Assembly (NCBI GenBank): GCA_903882745.1
Contig: CAIRYG010000002.1
Coordinates: 124,001 to 188,000, forward strand
Direction of reading: 5' to 3'
Length of the DNA: 64,000 nucleotides
DNA from: an uncultured Gemmatimonadota bacterium
Lineage (GTDB): Bacteria; Gemmatimonadota; Gemmatimonadetes; Gemmatimonadales; Gemmatimonadaceae
The notes under the pieces are model-generated. The model worked only from the letters and a program-made list of their open reading frames with translations. It ran no database searches and had not been told where the DNA came from. This document shows, piece by piece, positions 62,701 through 64,000 of this stretch. The position numbers and the translations under genes were made by a program. The number at the start of each line of letters is the position of its first letter. Positions within the stretch are counted from its first letter, which is position 1.

Positions 62701-63294
62701 TATTCCGTGGAAGCGGCGGTGAAAAAAGTCATCGCCCGCGGGTTGGTCGACCCAGCGCGCATCGGACACACCGGACATTCGCAGGGCGGCTACGAAGCGT
62801 ATTACCTGGCGACCCACAGCACCCTGTTTGCCACGGCCGTCGCCGGCGCTGGCATTAGCGACATGATCAGCTTTGCCGGCCAGATGCACTGGAGCTCGGT
62901 CCCCGAGTTCGATCATTGGGAGACCGGGCAGTTCCGTATGGAGGTCGCCCCGTGGGAGGACATGGCCGCGATGGTCAAGAACTCGCCACTCGACAAAATC
63001 CACGTGATGCCCGCCAAGTCACTGCTGCTCGAAATCGGCGGCGACGATCCCACCGTCGACATGCGCCAGGGCGTAGAGTTCTACAACTACGCGCGCCGCG
63101 CCGGCAAAGAGGTGGTGATGCTGCTCTACCCCGGCGAAGGGCACGGGCTCGGCAAGAAAGAGAACGCCGTCGACTACGAGCGGCGCATCCTCCAGTGGTT
63201 CGGGCACTACCTGAAGGGAGAGCCGGCCGCAAAGTGGATCACCGATGGGCAGAGCTGGCAAGAACGGAAGAAGCTCCTGGACGCCAACAAGTAA
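59704..63294 (+). CDS. Exported S9-family prolyl oligopeptidase with N-terminal TPR domain
   Basis: 1196 aa. Signal peptide (about 1-27), then TPR-like helical repeats (about 55-200, including NIDRIVALGTAQAGVRQMREAIATF and GLWYHLGVIRFAEGDFDAAADAF), a WD40-like beta-propeller region (about 310-830), and a C-terminal alpha/beta hydrolase. Catalytic triad: S1026 in TGHSQGGYEAY, D1114/D1115 in IGGDDPT, and H1147 in PGEGHGLG. Typical S9C oligopeptidases lack the TPR part. Cleaves short peptides in the periplasm. Longest gene in the window. Confidence 0.92.
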   Translation: MSRHRSATLIAALAFVPFLAPLAALAAQTAAQTAPQTTAQYRSPAGVDYRSQADPAGTVAAAAKALATDPRNIDRIVALGTAQAGVRQMREAIATFTTGLATHPDNALLLRWRGHRYLSVREFAKGRADLTRGIARDSSIYGLWYHLGVIRFAEGDFDAAADAFTHALPKAPDAGELAGSTDWLWMSLSRAGKTAAAKAMLDRHPDSLRVDNAYAARLRMYRGLTDPEKVFTAADTADVQVATLAFGIGNWYLVKGDTVRARQYFERSVASGGWAGFGFIVSEIELRRTAGAPALKPGEKPLVTPKDFGKWESLGAARLSPNGAWVAVAITRGNEDNVLRIRGGARDTTIVVPYGSAPSFSPDSRWVSYLVGVSPKERDRLTKDKKPVHTAIVVRDLVSGETATLSDVASFSLSGDGRFIAMTRYASEGKRVQDVVVQELATGTRLVFSSVAEQAWADARALLAFTITVDGGTGNSVQLFDGSTSTVRVLESSASIYRGLAWRPKSTDLAVLRTRVDKEFSDTAHAVLAWRSVTSASTTLRALDADASAIPRGLRVADYRRPTWSKDGAALYLGLRARDVIADQPKKSEEKISDVEIWHTNDVHVIPEQRSSEARDLRATMLASWHLNDGTMVRIGSDPAETVTVLDGDRVATEIDRKPYPFGQKFGRRDEDIWTVDLATGARKRVLEKVRHYFGGNPTGTHLSWFDGRDYWVVNVATGARTNLTATLTAKSTTQAVDFVDREDDHPTDVLPAIGQPTWTKDGSRLLVNSAYDVWSLALDGSGGVRLTNGSAEQLQHRVVMLGGGTGGGAGGGFGAATGERGVDLSKPLYLALYGAKSKKSGYARLMPSGEVQRLLLADQSVGGLAKADSADRYSFTRQSFADSPSLYTAGADLSNVMAMATTNSFQKDYAWGKAELMDFTSTIGKPLQAILYYPANYDPKKKYPMIVYTYELLTQGLHRYITPRENDYYNANVFTQNGYFVLMPDIVFRPREPGVSVLYSVEAAVKKVIARGLVDPARIGHTGHSQGGYEAYYLATHSTLFATAVAGAGISDMISFAGQMHWSSVPEFDHWETGQFRMEVAPWEDMAAMVKNSPLDKIHVMPAKSLLLEIGGDDPTVDMRQGVEFYNYARRAGKEVVMLLYPGEGHGLGKKENAVDYERRILQWFGHYLKGEPAAKWITDGQSWQERKKLLDANK

Positions 63295-63308
63295 ACTTTG
63301 AGGTTCCG

Positions 63309-63635
63309 GTGAAACTGCCTCGCACGAGCATCGACGACAATAAAACCGCCGCCGGCCCCACCTTTCGCGGCCGGCCCGTGGACTATGTGATCGATGTGCG
63401 CTCCAAGCTCGAGTTCTGGCTCGGACACCTCGACGGCGCGATCTGCATCCCCGTGGGCGGTATGGGACCCGCGCTCGCTGGACGGCCGGAGATCGCCAAG
63501 GAGAGCCGGATTCTCGTCTACTGCGCGAGCGGCGCCCGCTCGGCATCCGCGGCCGGTGAGCTCAAGGCCCTCGGCTTTCGCAACGTGGTCGACGGGGGCG
63601 GCATCGGCGCCGCAAAGGCGGAGTTCCGCAGCTAA
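63309..63635 (+). CDS. Rhodanese-domain protein
   Basis: 108 aa from a GTG at 63309 (GAGG 6 nt before). Single rhodanese domain with DVRSKLEFWLGHLDGAICIP and the catalytic loop VYCASGARSAS (Cys72 persulfide), then ELKALGFRNVVDGGG. The substrate loop after Cys is consistent with sulfurtransferase or dehydrogenase-type loops. No signal peptide. It is 14 bp after the S9 peptidase gene. Confidence 0.88.
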   Translation: MKLPRTSIDDNKTAAGPTFRGRPVDYVIDVRSKLEFWLGHLDGAICIPVGGMGPALAGRPEIAKESRILVYCASGARSASAAGELKALGFRNVVDGGGIGAAKAEFRS

Positions 63636-63665
63636 CGGCCGCTCGCCGCACCCATATCGCCAATC

Positions 63666-63704
63666 GCCTCGGGTTGCAGTAGCTTCTCTGCTTCACCCCG
63701 AGGC
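63666..63704 (+). terminator. Hairpin between the rhodanese and the M1 gene
   Basis: Arms GCCTCGGG (63666-63673) and CCCGAGGC (63697-63704) separated by 23 nt, followed by TTCTT directly before the ATG at 63710. A weak terminator or a leader structure; loop is large. Confidence 0.35.
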
Positions 63705-63709
63705 TTCTT

Positions 63710-64000
63710 ATGACCGTCCGCACACCTCTCCTGCTGGCGCTCTTCGCCAGCAGCGCCGTCGTCGCCCCGCTCTCGGCACAGAGCAGCAGCAAGCTGCCCG
63801 AGCGCGCCGTGCGCCGCGACATCCCGCTCACCAACATCATTCGCAAGGCGTTCGCTGCCGGTACGCGCGACTCCACGGGACGCCCGGGAAAGAACTACGC
63901 GCAACTCCGCACCGACTACACGATCAACGCCAAGCTCGATCCGGCGACCTCACGCATCACCGGGCGCGAGTCGATCGTGATCAGCAACAATACCGCCGAT
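63710..64000 (+). CDS. Exported M1-like metallopeptidase, N-terminal fragment
   Basis: 97 codons in the window, open to the right edge. ATG at 63710. Signal peptide (about 1-23, ending LSA-QS), then a beta-rich start (RTDYTINAKLDPATSRITGRESIVISNN) that matches the N-terminal domain of M1 aminopeptidases, where TGxESIxxxN begins the saddle domain. The catalytic HExxH part is outside the window, so activity cannot be confirmed. One more member of the local peptidase set. Confidence 0.72.
   Translation, partial: MTVRTPLLLALFASSAVVAPLSAQSSSKLPERAVRRDIPLTNIIRKAFAAGTRDSTGRPGKNYAQLRTDYTINAKLDPATSRITGRESIVISNNTAD

Overview
The window is high-GC, gene-dense chromosomal DNA with no insertion sequence, phage, CRISPR array, rRNA or tRNA gene that I could recognise. 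The protein set points to a Gram-negative-type, aerobic heterotroph, most like a Gemmatimonadota member. The reasons are the many exported peptidases, a serine/threonine kinase with an exported C-terminal domain, TonB-type proteins starting MFEVLLES, PadR regulators with Gly-rich N-termini and a fused CcoNO oxidase subunit. This taxonomic call is inference from protein flavour, not from a search. No intergenic gap exceeds about 210 bp.

Layout. 1-4375: the 3' end of metH (B12-dependent methionine synthase), a REC-EAL c-di-GMP response regulator, an acyl-CoA dehydrogenase and a small lipoprotein. 4498-22185: a peptide- and protein-degrading region with M14, M24B and M61 peptidases, an OPT oligopeptide transporter, an exported amidohydrolase, a BtuF-like cobalamin-binding protein without a signal peptide, M42 and M28 peptidases, an HDAC-family deacetylase, an S33 aminopeptidase, endonuclease III and a TonB-C lipoprotein. 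22221-33220: cyclophilin, a 52-residue membrane protein, a P1B ATPase, then the tightly overlapping cbb3 oxidase operon ccoNO-Q-P-G-H-(SafE-like)-ccoI-ccoS. 33370-38761: tetR-tolC-emrA-emrB multidrug efflux plus a Spy-like protein. 38904-45314: an HD-domain protein, then an ECF sigma factor, putative anti-sigma, Spy-like protein, TolC, adaptor protein and MacB-type permease in one coupled operon. 45390-52680: TonB, padR, kup potassium transporter, an MbfA-like ferritin/VIT1 fusion and leuS. 52879-59065: a Ser/Thr kinase, a K+-channel-like protein, a Tat-exported glycosylasparaginase, a DUF2334 deacetylase-like protein and a GT4 glycosyltransferase. 59206-64000: a small unknown, a TPR-S9 peptidase fusion, a rhodanese and the 5' end of an M1 peptidase.

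How it fits together. The exported peptidases plus the OPT importer and cytosolic aminopeptidases make a plausible chain from extracellular protein to amino acids. The cbb3 oxidase with its Cu-ATPase, CcoG and CcoH is a complete high-affinity terminal oxidase and assembly module. Two independent tripartite efflux operons, one TetR-linked and one ECF-sigma-linked, each carry a Spy-like periplasmic protein and suggest envelope-stress coupling. No element in the window is a clear wholly new system. The oddest signals are the adaptor protein with a long Gly-rich and Cys-bearing insertion next to an ATPase-less MacB-type permease, the non-canonical K+-channel filter, the P1B ATPase lacking the usual HP motif, and the small His-rich membrane protein beside it.
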